Below are positions 22,060 to 33,038 of a DNA stretch of 64,000 bases, piece by piece (position 1 is the first letter of the stretch; every line of letters starts with the position of its first letter). The stretch comes from Gracilaria gracilis (taxonomy: Eukaryota > Rhodophyta > Florideophyceae > Gracilariales > Gracilariaceae), in the NCBI GenBank assembly GCA_030374805.1, contig JARGSG010000184.1, forward strand, positions 547,001 through 611,000. The letters run 5' to 3'. A program made the position numbers and the translations under genes. The notes beneath the pieces were generated by a model, which saw only the letters and a list, made by a program, of their open reading frames with translations, was not told where the DNA came from and made no database searches.

Positions 22060-22472
22060 CTGCGACGTGAGCTGACAAACCAAGAGCGCAAGATCTCTGA
22101 CAACGCACGTCGCAGCCGTGGACACGTAGCAATCGTTCATTGCTGTCGTCCTGCGTGTGTATTCGCCATCTCTCCGCGAGCTGCGCTCATTGCGACTAAG
22201 ATGCGCAGCTTTCGTGTTCAAGGCTCCCAGCTGAGCGACACGCAACGACGTCATTAAGTTGTCTACTCCCCATGCGCCGCTTCAACCCCCCCCCGCTTTT
22301 GCCTCTCCCAAAGCGGAAACGGCCGCTTCCACCCTCACCGCCATGACGCTGGTGCTCCTCCTGCCGAGGCGTCATCCCACCCTACATAAGCAGTGTTCGC
22401 AGCTTTTGCCTTTCACGCGTTCACTGCCCGTCGCTCCCGCCGGTACAGCCTCCGTCGTTTCTTTGGTTTAAA
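22060..22472 (+). promoter_or_regulatory. Conserved 5' region of the Arg-rich gene family
   Basis: Collinear with 34627-34991 upstream of the paralog, e.g. CGCAAGATCTCTGACAACGC and CGGAAACGGCCGCTTCCACC are shared. It contains TACATAAG near 22383, a possible TATA-like element about 90 bp before the ATG. Conservation of non-coding sequence in both copies suggests promoter and 5' UTR, or simply a duplication that includes them. Confidence 0.45.
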
Positions 22473-23831
22473 ATGACTTCCGCCGCACCAGAGCGTCCCT
22501 CTACGCCCTCTACCCACCCGAACCGCGCAGCTGCGCCTTTCAACGCCGCCCATGACATCCAGCCTTTACATTCAACGCTGCCATCCACTCAAAATCGTCT
22601 GGCAGAGCAGCGGGAGGCAACAGATATGAACATACCGCCCACTTTATCGCGCGCCAACGCAACATCGTCGTCCTCCGCGCCCCGCGCCCGAAAACGCAGC
22701 GCGGAGGAAGCCGACCTGCCTCTCTTGGACCCAGTTGCTCGTCGTCGCCGTCGAGCTGCCGCGATCGACAACGAAGCTGGACCTGCACCTCCAACTGCAG
22801 TGTTGCTCACCACACCCAGCGCCGTAAACCACACCGCAGCGGAACTCCAAGGTGGGGGCCCGTTCAACCCTACTTCCCGACGTCGCCGAACCACCGAGCG
22901 CAATGGACAGGATTCTGGGAGGCATGACCAAGACGCACAGCAAATGTCATCTGTTGCCGGGCTGCCGTCTTCGCGACGGGGTTGCAAACGCACAGCTACT
23001 GAAGCACAGCTGAGCACCGCAGATCAACCCACTCGCCGTCGTCGCCGAGTAGACGAAAGCAATGTGGAAGCCTTTCACATGCACCCCATGCCGCCTGCTG
23101 CAGCTTCGAGATCCGTGACCCGCAGCGATGTCGTTGATGTTGCAACGCTGGAGTACAGGCGTCGGCGAGATCGCCGTCGACAGGAGATCCGGGAACGACG
23201 CCGGCGCCAACGAGAAGCTCTGGTAAACGAAGTGGAAGTTGCGCCACAGGACGCCCCACCAGCTGCTGCAGACTTGCGCGAAGAGACGCACTGTGGCGCT
23301 GAGGTTGCGCAGACGGGGCATTGGATTCGCTCACCGAGGTTGCAAAACTGGCGACATTCCACTGCAAGCGCCAGTGGTGCCCCTCACGCGGACGTTGACG
23401 GTGAAGAGGTTGGTGGACTATTGGATGTGCCGCCACCGACTGTCCTGCCGCCGCCATTCGATCAGCCGTTTGTAATAGACGCTATGGGGACAGCTCACGT
23501 TCATGAGCTCATCCAGCGCGACGAAAGGGAAGTGAGATTTGACGAATCTGCGCCGCACCGCATCTACCTGGCGCCACAACCGATGGAGCCGCCGGTGGTA
23601 CAGCTCCGACGGCCGCTGCACCCCAGCTTGGAGAGAGAGCAGGGGTGGTGGGGCGAGGTTTCGGCGGCTGCTGTTGAGAGGTTGGAGGAGCAGACGACAG
23701 GCGGTGTGGCGAGCGCCTCAAGCGATGTGCGGTTCGACTTGGAGGCGCCGCCAAATAGTTTGACATCGTCGGTTGTGAGGTGGTCCGATTCGATAGGCGG
23801 CGGCGCGGCGCAGGGGCAAGCGGAAGCGTAA
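22473..23831 (+). CDS. Arg/Pro-rich repeat protein, lineage-specific (452 aa)
   Basis: ATG at 22473, single exon. The N-terminal half carries repeated modules of the type R-KR-AEEA-L-LLDP-ARRRRR (around residues 70-95 and again near 170-195), each with a KR/RRRR nuclear-localisation-like cluster. Next comes a highly basic helix (EYRRRRDRRRQEIRERRRRQREAL, about 232-255, in two parts) resembling the basic region of DNA-binding helices, and an acidic/Pro-rich C-terminal half. No leucine zipper follows the basic helix. A broken paralog lies at 34992. A nuclear, nucleic-acid-binding role is plausible from charge alone; no family recognised. Confidence 0.68.
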   Translation: MTSAAPERPSTPSTHPNRAAAPFNAAHDIQPLHSTLPSTQNRLAEQREATDMNIPPTLSRANATSSSSAPRARKRSAEEADLPLLDPVARRRRRAAAIDNEAGPAPPTAVLLTTPSAVNHTAAELQGGGPFNPTSRRRRTTERNGQDSGRHDQDAQQMSSVAGLPSSRRGCKRTATEAQLSTADQPTRRRRRVDESNVEAFHMHPMPPAAASRSVTRSDVVDVATLEYRRRRDRRRQEIRERRRRQREALVNEVEVAPQDAPPAAADLREETHCGAEVAQTGHWIRSPRLQNWRHSTASASGAPHADVDGEEVGGLLDVPPPTVLPPPFDQPFVIDAMGTAHVHELIQRDEREVRFDESAPHRIYLAPQPMEPPVVQLRRPLHPSLEREQGWWGEVSAAAVERLEEQTTGGVASASSDVRFDLEAPPNSLTSSVVRWSDSIGGGAAQGQAEA

Positions 23832-23952
23832 GTCTGCAGGTTGGCGCGGATGCGTGAAGAGGAGCGTTTGAGAGCGCGGAGATCATTTGAAAATGGTTTT
23901 TGAATCTTTGAGCTGATAAAACGACAAGTTGTGTTCCTCTCGTTAATTGCAA

Positions 23953-23989
23953 GTGCGCCAGTCACTTGTCATCCACTCCCATGACGTCA
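23953..23989 (+). promoter_or_regulatory. Recurrent bipartite motif, copy 4
   Basis: GTGCGCCA at 23953 and TGACGTCA at 23982, 120-160 bp downstream of the Arg-rich gene. Copies 3 (21413/21448) and 5 (36486/36515, with a second TGACGTCA at 36532) are in equivalent 3' positions of the family members. Confidence 0.45.
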
Positions 23990-24030
23990 TCGTCAATATG
24001 GCGACATCACTTGACGAGCACCATTACAGT

Positions 24031-24138
24031 AATAAAAAACGGTGAGCTCACCTGTCGCTTCCCTCACGTGAAGCAGGCGGCGTCGCCGTCGCCGTCGCGA
24101 TGTATGAGCCTCTCTTTGTCGACAACGTCCCGCCTCTC
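24031..24138 (+). repeat. Host-flank segment F, original copy (108 bp)
   Basis: Starts AATAAAAAACGG, contains the 12-bp palindrome GGTGAGCTCACC and a GCCGTC microrepeat, and ends CTCTC at the LTR. The same 108 bp recur at 25422-25529 and 31878-31985, in each case directly before a Gy1 LTR. Confidence 0.9.
24134..24138 (+). repeat. Target-site duplication CTCTC, left
   Basis: CTCTC precedes the first LTR of the Gy1 array and recurs at 32250-32254 after the last LTR. Only one duplication encloses the whole 8.1-kb array. Confidence 0.85.
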
Positions 24139-24402
24139 TGTAGTGGATGAAGGCATCCACTTCGGCACTGAAGTAGATATAGACATCCACTTCAGCACCA
24201 TAGCTCCACCAAGGATTGCTGCACCCACGCTCGGGTGGCATTACCTCCTACATAGTTAGTGTACCGTAGTAGTTTTCTGAAGCAGAAAACATTGGCAGTG
24301 GTGTACTTAAGACACCACATCTCTACCTCTTCAGTAAAATCAGAGGTATCAAACCTCAACACTCAGCACCCCTCTTGCGCATTGCAACCACACAAGCGCA
24401 CA
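24139..24402 (+). repeat. Gy1 LTR1
   Basis: 264 bp, TG...CA; GGGTGGCATT variant; has one private difference (ATCAAACC for ATCGAACC). Confidence 0.92.
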
Positions 24403-24496
24403 GTGATCACTGCCGATACTGGTTGTATCGCGTTTTGCTTGTTCGATCACCACAATAACGTCCGCTTTGACGCCCACCGCTCAGTCTGGAGAAGAA

Positions 24497-25132
24497 ATGG
24501 AATATCTTCTTCAGCAACCATCGTCCGTAGCCTTTTCCGTGGACCACCCAAGACTCTCTAACACCAATCCAAGGTCAATTCGGATATTTCTACGTCAGTA
24601 CGACCAGTATTCGAAGGAAGTCATGGAACGAGCGCTACAGCTTTCGGTCATTGACTCGACCACCACCGAGCCTGTCCGCCCGGTCAGTATTTGCTTCTGT
24701 GTAGACTCTGAATGGCTTCAGTCCTGTATTGATTTGGAATACCTTCCTACGGTCAAGATGTCCGAGGACCTTACGGATGCCAAACTTCGTAGGTATTTGG
24801 AAACCGAAGCCGAGGAAGAAAAAGACACTATGACGGTGACAGAAATTAATGCTATAATCAAACGTGAACTTTCGATGGACATGTCTGACAGCTCCTCCCG
24901 CTCGCGAATGAAGAGGCTTTTCACGTCGTATGTGTCTACGCTGCGTAGGAATGGGCTCATTTGGGTAATGAATGACCATCCTAAATTATCAGTCAAGCAC
25001 ATTGTAGCTACTATCCGTCCCAGAACATTGCAACAACGTCTCGAAACAGACCTGGAACTGGTGTATTCACCTCTGAAGAAGGACTTCAAAGGTTTTATGA
25101 AACACGCAATGTCTGTGTCCGAAGCATTTTAG
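24497..25132 (+). pseudogene. Gy1 gag 5' part, array unit 1
   Basis: The frame starts at ATG 24497 and runs to TAG at 25130-25132, 211 codons. The frame stays open past the TAG into the basic linker and the zinc knuckle, but the unit is cut off after GGACCTGCCA at about 25418 by the rearrangement junction, and a new stop follows. It is therefore a non-autonomous gag fragment. The TAG corresponds to CAG in copy 1 at position 230. Gag assembles the particle in complete elements; this piece lacks the distal nucleocapsid region and all of pol. Confidence 0.85.
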
Positions 25133-25421
25133 ATCGTAGACAATGGTCCACCCTCTAGAACGCGAGTTTCAAAACCCCGCAAAGGAAACTTTGTAAGTTT
25201 TGCCACGAGTGGCGAGTCACCAGCCCCCTCAAGCTCTTCAACAGAGCAGAAGCGCGCAAGCCAGAAATCCAAACGACTTCCCCCGTTCTGTCCGCACGAA
25301 CCATGCCAGCGTGAAGGTGAACGGCATTGGATTGATGATTGTACGAAGGCCACCGCTGTCGAGAAGGAAGCTCTGAAAGCTCATCTTTCAGCCAAGAAGG
25401 CAGCGGATGGACCTGCCATAA

Positions 25422-25529
25422 AATAAAAAACGGTGAGCTCACCTGTCGCTTCCCTCACGTGAAGCAGGCGGCGTCGCCGTCGCCGTCGCGATGTATGAGC
25501 CTCTCTTTGTCGACAACGTCCCGCCTCTC
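25422..25529 (+). repeat. Host-flank segment F, second copy
   Basis: Duplicate of 24031-24138 joined to Gy1 gag at 25418/25422; ends CTCTC directly before LTR2. Confidence 0.9.
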
Positions 25530-25793
25530 TGTAGTGGATGAAGGCATCCACTTCGGCACTGAAGTAGATATAGACATCCACTTCAGCACCATAGCTCCAC
25601 CAAGGATTGCTGCACCCACGCTCGGGTGTCATTACCTCCTACATAGTTAGTGTACCGTAGTAGTTTTCTGAAGCAGAAAACATTGGCAGTGGTGTACTTA
25701 AGACACCACATCTCTACCTCTTCAGTAAAATCAGAGGTATCGAACCTCAACACTCAGCACCCCTCTTGCGCATTGCAACCACACAAGCGCACA
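25530..25793 (+). repeat. Gy1 LTR2 (5' LTR of the full-length copy)
   Basis: 264 bp; GGGTGTCATT variant shared only with LTR4. Confidence 0.92.
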
Positions 25794-25887
25794 GTGATCA
25801 CTGCCGATACTGGTTGTATCGCGTTTCGCTTGTTCGATCACCACAATAACGTCCGCTTCGACGCCCACCGCTCAGTCTGGAGAAGAA

Positions 25888-28800
25888 ATGGAATATCTTC
25901 TTCAGCAACCATCGTCCGTAGCCTTTTCCGTGGACCACCCAAGACTCTCTAAACACCAATCCAAGGTCAATTCGGATATTTCTACGTCAGTACGACCAGT
26001 ATTCGAAGGAAGTCATGGAACGAGCGCTACAGCTTTCGGTCATTGACTCGACCACCACCGAGCCTGTCCGCCCGGTCAGTATTTGCTTCTGTGTAGACTC
26101 TGAATGGCTTCAGTCCTGTATTGATTTGGAATACCTTCCTACGGTCAAGATGTCCGAGGACCTTACGGATGCCAAACTTCGTAGGTATTTTGGAAACCGA
26201 AGCCGAGGAAGAAAAAGACACTATGACGGTGACAGAAATTAATGCTATAATCAAACGTGAACTTTCGATGGACATGTCTGACAGCTCCTCCCGCTCGCGA
26301 ATGAAGAGGCTTTTCACGTCGTATGTGTCTACGCTGCGTAGGAATGGGCTCATTTGGGTAATGAATGACCATCCTAAATTATCAGTCAAGCACATTGTAG
26401 CTACTATCCGTCCCAGAACATTGCAACAACGTCTCGAAACAGACCTGGAACTGGTGTATTCACCTCTGAAGAAGGACTTCAAAGGTTTTATGAAACACGC
26501 AATGTCTGTGTCCGAAGCATTTTAGATCGTAGACAATGGTCCACCCTCTAGAACGCGAGTTTCAAAAACCCCGCAAAGGAAACTTTGTAAGTTTTGCCAC
26601 GAGTGGCGAGTCACCAGCCCCCTCAAGCTCTTCAACAGAGCAGAAGCGCGCAAGCCAGAAATCCAAACGACTTCCCCCGTTCTGTCCGCACGAACCATGC
26701 CAGCGTGAAGGTGAACGGCATTGGATTGATGATTGTACGAAGGCCACCGCTGTCGAGAAGGAAGCTCTGAAAGCTCATCTTTCAGCCAAGAAGGCAGCGG
26801 ATGGACCTGCCAAGAACACAAGGTCTCACAAAGTCAAAGCGAAGCCAGGTAGTGTGGGACGTGTGAAACTTGCCCAGTACTCTACAGACGCAAGCTGTTC
26901 TGTTACTGTTTCCGATGGCATGACTTCCGTCGAGACTTCCGGTCGCTGTGATGATGGCAATGACGAAAGCATTGTGTCACCTACACTCGCAGAGTCAGCT
27001 ACCTTGCAAGGTATCGGGAAGATTTCTGCTATCAAGAAGGTCACGTTGGCTGTGGCACTAAGGAAGGATAATCAGGCAGAAGCAGAGAGTTTCTCTTTTT
27101 CACGCACATGGACAGTACCGCGCACCATTCTACACCTGGCATCTGGAAACTTGGCACTCATGAAGATCTCATTTTTGGTTGCTGATAACGATCTGGCTTG
27201 TGAGAATCTACTCATCGGCAGACCCGTACTGCAGCATTTGCGTGTAGACACTCATACTCTGCTGGACAGAAATCGCTTCGCGTTGAATGGGGCAGACTGC
27301 CCACAAGTCGGCAACCCCACATCCACTTCGGCAGGTGGGTACGTCAGCCGTCTCATGATTGTACGCCTAAACTGCTCTAGTACAACATCCGAGTCAACTA
27401 CAACTGCGCCCGACCGTCCAAGGGTGAACTACTATGCCCAGCGACGGGTTGAAGACCCATTTCCAGACCCAGCTCTTCTTGACACAGTTGACAGTGAGCA
27501 GCATGAGAGCATCCACAAAGCAGTAGAAGACATGTTGCAAGTGGCAGTTGGAAATGGACTGGAGAAAACCAAGGCGAACCTTCTCAGCGAAATGGCACAT
27601 GAACATATCAACATCTTCAGAACCTCGCTTTCCTCAGGACCACCAGCACAAGTCAAGCCACTGAAGATTGCCGTTACACCTGATGCCAAGCCAGTTCGCG
27701 TCCGTCTGCGTAAGTACTCGCAGGACCAGCGGGATTTTCTTGACAAGTTCGTTGGAAATCTTGTTCGAGCTGGTATGGTGTACCCCAATCCGTCGTCTCC
27801 ATGGGCATCAGCACCACTTCTTGTCCCCAAACCTGGACCAGCTCGTTTCCGATTCACTGTAGACTTGCGGCCCATCAACAAGTTCACAGTCCAGCATCAG
27901 TTTCCAATGCCGAATATTGAACAGGAACTACTCAAGCTGGCTGGATCCAAGTTCTTCGCCACTTTTGATCTCTCTCATGGGTACTGGCAGTTCCCTTTGG
28001 ATAAGGCCTCGCAGGAACTCCAGTCATTCATAACGCCTGATGGCGTCTACACACCAACCAGAGTTCTGCACGGGACAACAAACGCTACGACACATCTACA
28101 ATCCATTCTGGCAGAAGTGTTCCCCAAGGAGCTCCTCCAGCAGATTCTCTATTGGCTGGATGACATACTGCTTCCACAATCGAACTGTGGAGGGACTACT
28201 GAAAGGAATTCGAAAGCTGTTCGAAACCTGTGCACGTTATTCGATCCGACTACATCCAGGCAAGAGTATCCTGTTTGCTCAAACCATTAAATGGTGTGGA
28301 CGAATTGTATCCGCAGATGGAGTACGCCATGACCCTCGACAGCTTGACGGCCTCCTTTCCATGGAACCTCCAACCACTGGAGCCCATTTGCAACAGTTTG
28401 TGTGCGCCATGCAGTGGGTCAAAACCGGCATACCGAACTTCACGAATCTCATTGAGCCCCTACACCAAATGTTGGAAAGGGTATATGCCGTAGCTGGTAA
28501 GCGCACCAAACGAGCTGTAGCGAACGTATCATTGCAGGATCTGGGATGGGATGAGAAAGAAAACATTGTTTTCGATCAGTGCAAGAAGGCGCTCGCTAAT
28601 CTGGTTACTCTCGCTCATCGCGACGAGCGGCAGCGGCTATGAATTTACACAGACGCATCTGACACCTCTTGGTCTGGTATCGTTACGCAAGTACCGAAAG
28701 AGGACCTCCATCTCCCTCACGCCGAGCAAAGGCACAGCCCGCTTGCATTTTGTTCCGGAAGATTCAACACGACTCAATTGGCTTGGTCGACTCTGGAGAA

Positions 28801-30584
28801 AGAGGCTTTCGCAATAATGGCTACAGTCGAGAGAATGCATTGGCTTGCTGCCACCGCCGCAGGATTCGACCTCTTCACAGACCACAACAACCTCGTTTTC
28901 ATATTCGACCCTCTCTCTCATCCCGGATCTCAGCCTATCCTCAACACGAAAGGTTCTTCGTTGGGCTGTGCGTCTCAGTATATACTTGTATACATGCTTC
29001 CACATCAGTGGACTGGACAATGTGTGGGCTGACATGTTAACGCGTTGGTCTGCACTCAGAATTGTCCGAAGGTTACTCCAGATTCCAATTCTGCCAACCG
29101 CCAACACCGATGAATTCTGCTGGCCATCTGCAGAAGAAGTAGCACTGGAACAAGACCAACACTCCAACGTTCGCCCATTAGATCTACATTGTCTTAATGG
29201 AATCTGGAGAACCTCTTCAGAAGCCATTTGGATCCCAGAAAAGTCTGAGAACCTTCAGCTGAGACTCTGCATCATTGCCCACACTGGTCCCGCCGGCCAT
29301 CGTGGTAGGCAAACTACATCAAATGCTCTGAGCAAGAACTATCATTGGACAACACTGTCGAAAGACATTCAGGATTTTGTAGATGCCTGCATCCACTGTA
29401 TTTCGACCACTGGAGGTGAGAAAGTTCCAAGGCCCTTTGGTCCGGCACTCCATGGGTCAAAGCCAAACGACCTTCTCCAGTTTGACTACATTGAAATTGG
29501 ACCAAGTCATGTAGGGTCTAAATACATCCTGATGCTTCGAGATGATCATTCCGACTACAAGTGGTTCTTTCCTACCTCAGGAACGACATCGGACAACGCC
29601 GCGCTTTCTATCGTAGACTGGTGCGCTGCCTTTAATGTTCCGCAGGGCTTGATGTCCGATGGTCCAACGCACTTCAAGAACGAGACCATCAGGAAAATTA
29701 CGAAGTATCTTCGCGTACCGCATCATTTCACGCTCCCCTACACACCATGGAGCAATGGGGCAGTGGAAAGACTTGGCAAAGAACTCATCCGAACACTTCG
29801 GGCGTTGACATCCGAGTATCAAATGGATTTCAAAGAATGGCCCGATCTCATTCCAATCATCCAGAGCATCTTGAACAACACCCCGTCTCCTCACCGCAGC
29901 AACACTGCACCAATCACCGCCTTCATGGGTCTCAAACCTACTCCCCCTATCTCTACCTTCCTGCGCACATCTACCACGAAGCCTGTTAACATTCGCGCAG
30001 CACGATTAGAGCGCTGTACCAACATGGGCGCTCTGCAAAAGTTGATGTCCGAGTTACAACCTTTAGTGCACAATGCGCTACAGAACAACAGACAGAAGTC
30101 GAGAGAAAGGGCTTCCAAGGGCACTCTAGCAAATTTTGAGAAAGGGGATTTTGTATTGGTGGCAAGAGATGATTTCACGGCCGGTGAGAAGCTCGCGTTA
30201 CGTTGGAGAGGACCAAGCCGAATTGTTAAGGCACTTTCGGACTACATTTATCAAGTCGAAGATCTCAGGAACGGATCGCTCAAGGACATACATGGCTCTC
30301 GGTTGAAGTTCTACCATGACGAATCCTTGAACAAAGAGGCCATTTTGTCCCACGTTCTTTCATCTGAGACCGGTATGCCCGTAGGACGTTTACTTAAGTT
30401 GGTGGAAAGCGAGGAAGGCCTATTGGTTCATGTTCGCTGGAAAGGTCTTGATGAGGCAGAGGACACTTTGGAGCCTCTCAAACAGATCTACAAGGACGTT
30501 CCAGTTATGCTGCAAAAACTACTTCGTCGAAAAACCACATCCCCCGATCTGGCTCAGAAAGCAAAAGCTGCGCTTGGCCTTTAA
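25888..30584 (+). pseudogene. Full-length Gy1 gag-pol in the array, multiply broken
   Basis: Very close to copy 1 (8-4291) and complete from gag ATG 25888 to the TAA just before LTR3, so it shows the whole gene: gag, knuckle, RT, RNase H, integrase, chromodomain. Damage relative to the other copies: extra A near 25950, extra T near 26188, TAG at 26523, extra A near 26566, extra C near 28172 (in RT after LDDILL), TGA at 28640 replacing the Cys codon before IYTDAS of RNase H, and a 2-bp loss near 28915. Integrase and chromodomain are open from there to the end. The element cannot encode its own polymerase. The many single-base indels in homopolymers could partly be sequencing error. Confidence 0.9.
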
Positions 30585-30594
30585 AGGAGGGAAG

Positions 30595-30858
30595 TGTAGT
30601 GGATGAAGGCATCCACTTCGGCACTGAAGTAGATATAGACATCCACTTCAGCACCATAGCTCCACCAAGGATTGCTGCACCCACGCTCGGGTGGCATTAC
30701 CTCCTACATAGTTAGTGTACCGTAGTAGTTTTCTGAAGCAGAAAACATTGGCAGTGGTGTACTTAAGACACCACATCTCTACCTCTTCAGTAAAATCAGA
30801 GGTATCGAACCTCAACACTCAGCACCCCTCTTGCGCATTGCAACCACACAAGCGCACA
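30595..30858 (+). repeat. Gy1 LTR3 (3' LTR of the full-length copy)
   Basis: 264 bp, preceded by the purine tract AAAGGAGGGAAG; GGGTGGCATT variant. It is followed directly by internal sequence of a further gag unit instead of host DNA. Confidence 0.92.
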
Positions 30859-30952
30859 GTGATCACTGCCGATACTGGTTGTATCGCGTTTCGCTTGTTC
30901 GATCACCACAATAACGTCCGCTTCGACGCCCACCGCTCAGTCTGGAGAAGAA

Positions 30953-31588
30953 ATGGAATATCTTCTTCAGCAACCATCGTCCGTAGCCTTTTCCGTGGAC
31001 CACCCAAGACTCTCTAACACCAATCCAAGGTCAATTCGGATATTTCTACGTCAGTACGACCAGTATTCGAAGGAAGTCATGGAACGAGCGCTACAGCTTT
31101 CGGTCATTGACTCGACCACCACCGAGCCTGTCCGCCCGGTCAGTATTTGCTTCTGTGTAGACTCTGAATGGCTTCAGTCCTGTATTGATTTGGAATACCT
31201 TCCTACGGTCAAGATGTCCGAGGACCTTACGGATGCCAAACTTCGTAGGTATTTGGAAACCGAAGCCGAGGAAGAAAAAGACACTATGACGGTGACAGAA
31301 ATTAATGCTATAATCAAACGTGAACTTTCGATGGACATGTCTGACAGCTCCTCCCGCTCGCGAATGAAGAGGCTTTTCACGTCGTATGTGTCTACGCTGC
31401 GTAGGAATGGGCTCATTTGGGTAATGAATGACCATCCTAAATTATCAGTCAAGCACATTGTAGCTACTATCCGTCCCAGAACATTGCAACAACGTCTCGA
31501 AACAGACCTGGAACTGGTGTATTCACCTCTGAAGAAGGACTTCAAAGGTTTTATGAAACACGCAATGTCTGTGTCCGAAGCATTTTAG
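30953..31588 (+). pseudogene. Gy1 gag 5' part, array unit 3
   Basis: Open from ATG 30953 to TAG 31586-31588 (211 codons), nearly identical to unit 1 and, unlike the full-length copy, without frameshifts. It is cut at the same junction (about 31874) onto segment F. It supplies the undamaged N-terminal gag sequence for the family. It was probably carried here by LTR-LTR unequal exchange with unit 1. Confidence 0.85.
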
Positions 31589-31877
31589 ATCGTAGACAAT
31601 GGTCCACCCTCTAGAACGCGAGTTTCAAAACCCCGCAAAGGAAACTTTGTAAGTTTTGCCACGAGTGGCGAGTCACCAGCCCCCTCAAGCTCTTCAACAG
31701 AGCAGAAGCGCGCAAGCCAGAAATCCAAACGACTTCCCCCGTTCTGTCCGCACGAACCATGCCAGCGTGAAGGTGAACGGCATTGGATTGATGATTGTAC
31801 GAAGGCCACCGCTGTCGAGAAGGAAGCTCTGAAAGCTCATCTTTCAGCCAAGAAGGCAGCGGATGGACCTGCCATAA

Positions 31878-31985
31878 AATAAAAAACGGTGAGCTCACCT
31901 GTCGCTTCCCTCACGTGAAGCAGGCGGCGTCGCCGTCGCCGTCGCGATGTATGAGCCTCTCTTTGTCGACAACGTCCCGCCTCTC
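31878..31985 (+). repeat. Host-flank segment F, third copy
   Basis: Third copy of the 108-bp flank, with the same junction as at 25422, ending CTCTC before LTR4. Confidence 0.9.
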
Positions 31986-32249
31986 TGTAGTGGATGAAGG
32001 CATCCACTTCGGCACTGAAGTAGATATAGACATCCACTTCAGCACCATAGCTCCACCAAGGATTGCTGCACCCACGCTCGGGTGTCATTACCTCCTACAT
32101 AGTTAGTGTACCGTAGTAGTTTTCTGAAGCAGAAAACATTGGCAGTGGTGTACTTAAGACACCACATCTCTACCTCTTCAGTAAAATCAGAGGTATCGAA
32201 CCTCAACACTCAGCACCCCTCTTGCGCATTGCAACCACACAAGCGCACA
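31986..32249 (+). repeat. Gy1 LTR4 (solo-like, last in array)
   Basis: 264 bp, GGGTGTCATT variant; followed by CTCTC at 32250-32254 and then unique host DNA. Confidence 0.92.
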
Positions 32250-32254
32250 CTCTC

Positions 32255-33038
32255 CCACAGCAACCTCAACCATTCTTCAAACCACCGAAGCGAGTACAGA
32301 AGAATGTAGCACCCCCGTTTCACGGACAGAAGATCCCTTTCCTTTGCGCTCCAAGCCTGGATGCGAAAGGTGCTGCATAAACCCGTGCACCAGATCGATG
32401 AGAAAAACGCGTCACACTGGCCGGCCACTGTCGTCCGCGGGCACCGTCGCGTTCTCCCCACGAGCTGCATCTTTACTAAGTTATAATTACATCGCATTGT
32501 AGGTCAAGAAGTGCGCATCTGGCAAACAAGCGAGAGAGTAAATTGTAGCCATGGACTTCCACAGCCTTCCGCATACTGCTGCTGCTCCTCTCTCGTTCCT
32601 CCCAATCTTAATCAGAAGCGCAATGGCCCGGCACTTCGTCATTGCGCCTTGACCAGCCAACGTACACTTCCAGATGTGCCAGCCGACACCTCCATTGTGT
32701 ATTTCCGCTTTCGTGTGAAATGTGAATTCTGCTTCTGATTGTATGCCTAATATGCTTTTTACATTCTACCCCAAACTCCCAAGACCGTTGCAGGGCATGA
32801 TGTAAGAAGTGATGGCTTCACTTGAAAAGACTTGTTCTACAAAACTAGAGAGCTCAATGGTAAGAAAGGGATAACACAACAGGTACATTTGGTTTCACAT
32901 ACTTTACATCATTTTTACAATGCTATCAACTCCCTACAACCTTCCAACCAGTCTGCTCACTTTATCTCCTGTATCCCAAGGAGACGAGAAAAACAGGTGC
33001 ACAACTGGTGGACTCACAACATAACCAGGCCATCCTAT
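32255..33038. other. Non-coding stretch after the Gy1 array
   Basis: Continuation of the host sequence interrupted at 24138. No gene or repeat recognised. Confidence 0.45.

Larger units (their letters stand above)
24139..32249 (+). mobile_element. Tandem array of Gy1 (8.1 kb, one insertion, internally rearranged)
   Basis: Order: LTR1 - gag 5' part - junction - F - LTR2 - full gag-pol - LTR3 - gag 5' part - junction - F - LTR4. Both junctions join the same gag position (GGACCTGCCA) to F with the same 2-3 bp filler. LTR2 and LTR4, the two that follow an F copy, share GGGTGTCATT, whereas LTR1 and LTR3 have GGGTGGCATT. This fits one local tandem duplication followed by unequal LTR-LTR exchange, not four insertions. 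Confidence 0.9.

Noticed and set aside
22540..23965. Several long minus-strand frames opposite the Arg-rich gene.
   Set aside because: Shadows of a GC-rich, Arg-rich coding sequence; the plus frame has the conserved ATG, repeats and paralog.
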